Source of the DNA: Rhodospirillales bacterium
GTDB taxonomy: Bacteria; Pseudomonadota; Alphaproteobacteria; Rhodospirillales_A; Casp-alpha2
Assembly: GCA_016763915.1 (NCBI GenBank)
Contig: JAESSX010000026.1
Span: 1 to 7,990 of the forward strand
DNA: 7,990 nucleotides
Reading direction: 5' to 3'
Shown here: piece after piece, positions 6,357 to 7,990 of the stretch
Position numbering within the stretch: position 1 is the first letter of the stretch
How the letters are laid out: each line of letters opens with the position of its first letter
Made by a program: the position numbers and the translations under genes
Notes under the pieces: generated by a model
What the model was told of the DNA's origin: nothing
The model's database searches: none
The model's input: the letters and a program-made list of their open reading frames with translations, nothing else

Positions 6357-7154
6357 TCAGCTTTTGAGCTTATAACCGGAGCTGAACATTCCCGTGCACA
6401 CGCCCCACAAGACGACATTGACGCCGGCCATAACGACCAGTCCCGCCATCAGCGACCCGTCGGCATGGCCGGTAAAGCCGTAGCGAACGCCATCGATCAT
6501 ATAAAAGAACGGATTGAAATGGGCCGCGATCTGGACCCCCTCGGGCAGGCGCTGGATGGAATAAAACGTGCCCGACAGAAACGACAGCGGCGTGATGATG
6601 AAATTGGTGACGGCGGCGATGTGATCGAATTTTTCCGACCAGATGCCGCCGATGGTTCCCAGCAGCGACAGCATCAACGACGCCATGAACCCGTGATAGA
6701 GGATAAACCCCCAGTGATGGATGCTCATGTCGACGAAAAAGGCCATCGCCAGGGCGACCGCGAAGCCGACGCAAATGCCCCGGGTGGCACCGCCCATGGC
6801 GATGCCGAAGGTCAGCTCATGGGCCGTGAACGGCGGCATCAGGGTGTCGATGATATTGCCCTGAATCTTGGAAATCATGATCGACGACGAGGTGTTGGCA
6901 AACGCGTTCTGGGCGATCGCCATGACGATCAGCCCCGGCGCCAGGAATTCCGTGAACGGTATGCCGCCGACGACGCGGTCGGCCCCGCCCAGCGCCAGCA
7001 CGAACACCGCCAGAAACAGCAGCGTCGTCACCATGGGGGCGACCAGGGTCTGGGTGAAAACCTTGAGGAAGCGCCGGATCTCGCGCAGATACAGCGTCCA
7101 AAGCCCGATCCAGTTGACGGCGCCCATGGTCGGCGGGTTTGTTTGCATTTGCAT
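6357..7154 (-). CDS. ABC-2 type transporter permease, YadH-like
   Basis: Inner-membrane permease subunit of an ABC exporter. About six hydrophobic helices are visible after an N-terminal amphipathic stretch (WIGLWTLYLREIRRFLKVF). The segment L-S-G-T-F-Y-S-I-x-x-L-P followed by NPFFYMIDGVRYGFTG matches the conserved C-terminal part of E. coli YadH and related DrrB/NodJ-type permeases. The length of 265 residues fits the family. The start is uncertain. The ATG at 7154 and the one at 7148 (MQTNPPT) lack a Shine-Dalgarno, and the ATG at 7127 (MGAVNWIGLW) aligns best with the YadH N-terminus. The usual partner ATPase (YadG type) is not adjacent: recX diverges upstream and argD follows after a terminator. 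The substrate cannot be inferred. Confidence 0.9.
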   Translation of the reverse strand: MQMQTNPPTMGAVNWIGLWTLYLREIRRFLKVFTQTLVAPMVTTLLFLAVFVLALGGADRVVGGIPFTEFLAPGLIVMAIAQNAFANTSSSIMISKIQGNIIDTLMPPFTAHELTFGIAMGGATRGICVGFAVALAMAFFVDMSIHHWGFILYHGFMASLMLSLLGTIGGIWSEKFDHIAAVTNFIITPLSFLSGTFYSIQRLPEGVQIAAHFNPFFYMIDGVRYGFTGHADGSLMAGLVVMAGVNVVLWGVCTGMFSSGYKLKS

Positions 7155-7161
7155 GGCCCGA

Positions 7162-7167
7162 CTTATA
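7162..7167 (-). promoter_or_regulatory. Candidate -10 box of the permease gene
   Basis: TATAAG on the minus strand ends seven bases before the ATG at 7154, with no clear -35. If used, the message would start at or next to that ATG, matching the missing ribosome site. The evidence is one hexamer only. Confidence 0.25.
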
Positions 7168-7177
7168 AACCGCCAAC

Positions 7178-7193
7178 GGCTGGCGCGCCAGCC
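7178..7193. promoter_or_regulatory. Perfect 16-bp palindrome in the divergent permease/recX gap
   Basis: GGCTGGCGCGCCAGCC is fully self-complementary (eight bases each side). It sits between the divergent starts of the permease gene and recX, about where the permease -35 region would be. It could be a dimeric regulator's operator, or simply a GC-rich chance palindrome. Confidence 0.4.
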
Positions 7194-7215
7194 TGCGCCA
7201 TGTAAATATTCCCCC

Positions 7216-7776
7216 ATGTCGGAACAGCAAAAACCGCGTTGGAAAATTCCCCGTAAAGCGACCTCCCGGTACCTGCAAAATTCCGCCCTGCATTACCTGT
7301 CGCGGTTCGCCACTTCGTCGGCGAACCTGAAGCAGGTGATGATGCGCAAGGTCCTGCGTTCGGCCAAACACCATGACACCGACCCGGCCGAAGGCCTGGT
7401 CCTGGTCGAGGATATGATCGCACGGTTTCTGCACTCGGGGCTTCTCGACGACGGCGCCTACGCCCGGGCCCGCGCCGCCAGCCTGCACCGGCGGGGCAAC
7501 TCGTCGCGGATCATCCGCGGCAAGCTGAAACAGAAAGGCCTGGACGACGACGATATCGGCCACGCGCTGGCGGCGCTGAGCCTCGACGACGAAGACCCGG
7601 AACGGACCGCCGCCATCCGCTTCGCCCGGCGCCGCCGTCTCGGCCCGTTCTCGGTTCGCCAATTGGACGACGAGGCCCGCGAAAAACACCTGGCGGCGAT
7701 GGCCCGGGCCGGATTTTCCTATGATATGGCGCGCCGCATCATCGACGCCGCCGGCGAGGACGATCTGCTTTTCTGA
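7216..7776 (+). CDS. recX: Regulatory protein RecX
   Basis: Cytoplasmic modulator that binds RecA filaments and limits their extension and activity. The 186 residues are mostly helical, built as three-helix RecX repeats. YLQNSALHYLSRFATSSANLKQ at residues 19-40 matches the opening helix region of alphaproteobacterial RecX. It is followed by LHSGLLDDGAYARARAASLHRRG (72-94), IIRGKLKQKGLDDDDIGHAL (99-118) and a third repeat with RRRRLGPF and the C-terminal MARAGFSYDMARRII (162-176). The ATG at 7216 is chosen because the family opens near this point. The frame is open far upstream, but that extension runs through the divergent promoter region. No Shine-Dalgarno precedes the start (a run of C does). 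recA is not in the window. Confidence 0.9.
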   Translation: MSEQQKPRWKIPRKATSRYLQNSALHYLSRFATSSANLKQVMMRKVLRSAKHHDTDPAEGLVLVEDMIARFLHSGLLDDGAYARARAASLHRRGNSSRIIRGKLKQKGLDDDDIGHALAALSLDDEDPERTAAIRFARRRRLGPFSVRQLDDEAREKHLAAMARAGFSYDMARRIIDAAGEDDLLF

Positions 7777-7792
7777 TCCCCGGCCCGGACAT

Positions 7793-7821
7793 TTGCTTCC
7801 GCCGCCCACAGGGAGTATTTG
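7793..7821 (+). promoter_or_regulatory. Possible promoter of the arsenate reductase gene
   Basis: TTGCTT and TATTTG are separated by exactly 17 bases, each matching three of six consensus positions. It sits in the 78-base gap between recX and the next gene. Weak evidence; co-transcription with recX is equally possible. Confidence 0.25.
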
Positions 7822-7854
7822 AAAGGAACTTAAAAACCGGGAGGATGTTTATCC

Positions 7855-7990
7855 ATGACCATCATCTATCACAATCCCAGGTGCAGCAAATCCCGCCAGA
7901 CCTTGGCCTTGCTGGGCGAACACGGCGTCGAGCCCGAAGTGATCGAATACCTGGAAACACCGCCGAGCGCGGCCGAGCTGAAGCAAATTC
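7855..7990 (+). CDS. arsC: ArsC-type arsenate reductase (glutaredoxin-dependent), 3' end outside the window
   Basis: The first 45 residues are present. They open MTIIYHNPRCSKSRQTLALL with a Cys at position 10 in the loop after the first strand, the catalytic cysteine of thioredoxin-fold ArsC enzymes that reduce arsenate to arsenite with glutathione and glutaredoxin. EYLETPPSAAEL at about 31-42 is also characteristic of this family. The start is supported by GGGAGGA about nine bases upstream. Related proteins of the YffB/Spx group share the fold, but NPRCSKS plus YLETPP points to ArsC itself. No arsR or arsenite exporter is visible, so a housekeeping or stand-alone copy is likely. The gene is cut by the window edge. 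Confidence 0.85.
   Translation, partial: MTIIYHNPRCSKSRQTLALLGEHGVEPEVIEYLETPPSAAELKQI

Noticed and set aside
6282..7205. Plus-strand open frame of 307 codons opposite the permease
   Set aside because: Its composition (Arg, Asp, His, Gly-rich) is that of an antisense shadow of a membrane protein gene.

Overview
The window is high-GC bacterial DNA that looks alphaproteobacterial (Rhodospirillales-like by the protein style of ArgD, ArgF and RecX). No rRNA, tRNA, CRISPR array or transposase is visible. The genus cannot be fixed from this sequence. Seven genes of ordinary families flank one accessory patch of about 2.4 kb.

Layout. Bases 1-1033 hold the C-terminal two thirds of a TrkH potassium channel subunit (+), cut by the window edge. 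Bases 1034-3490 are a mosaic patch. It contains a start-less C-terminal protein fragment (1034-1726), a low-GC gene for an exported protein (1815-2615), a second short C-terminal fragment (2616-2747) whose stop overlaps the start of a second exported-protein gene (2744-3340), and a third short fragment (3359-3487). The first and third fragments share the peptide segment (P)GP-x-A-x-DIADAFRANA, with 29 of 30 bases identical at its core. The first and second share a weaker T-P-x-x-(V/I)-x-x-L-T-x-G-(V/I) segment. I read this as debris from repeated replacement of the C-terminal end of one larger multidomain protein. Each intact gene left behind encodes a signal-peptide-bearing partner. This resembles orphan effector-tip and immunity cassettes of polymorphic toxins, but the toxin reading is an inference and neither secreted protein belongs to a family I can name with certainty.

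Bases 3523-6304 (minus strand) carry an arginine-biosynthesis operon: a sigma70-like promoter, a leader with a stem-loop, argD, argF four bases later, and a small lipoprotein gene eight bases after argF. ArgD makes N-acetylornithine and ArgF converts ornithine to citrulline. The lipoprotein's role is unknown. Bases 6330-6356 form an intrinsic terminator for the next minus-strand gene, an ABC-2 permease of the YadH type (6357-7154). It has no ATPase gene next to it.

The permease diverges from recX (7216-7776, +), a RecA modulator. A perfect 16-bp palindrome lies between them. The window ends in the first 45 codons of an ArsC-type arsenate reductase (7855 onward, +).
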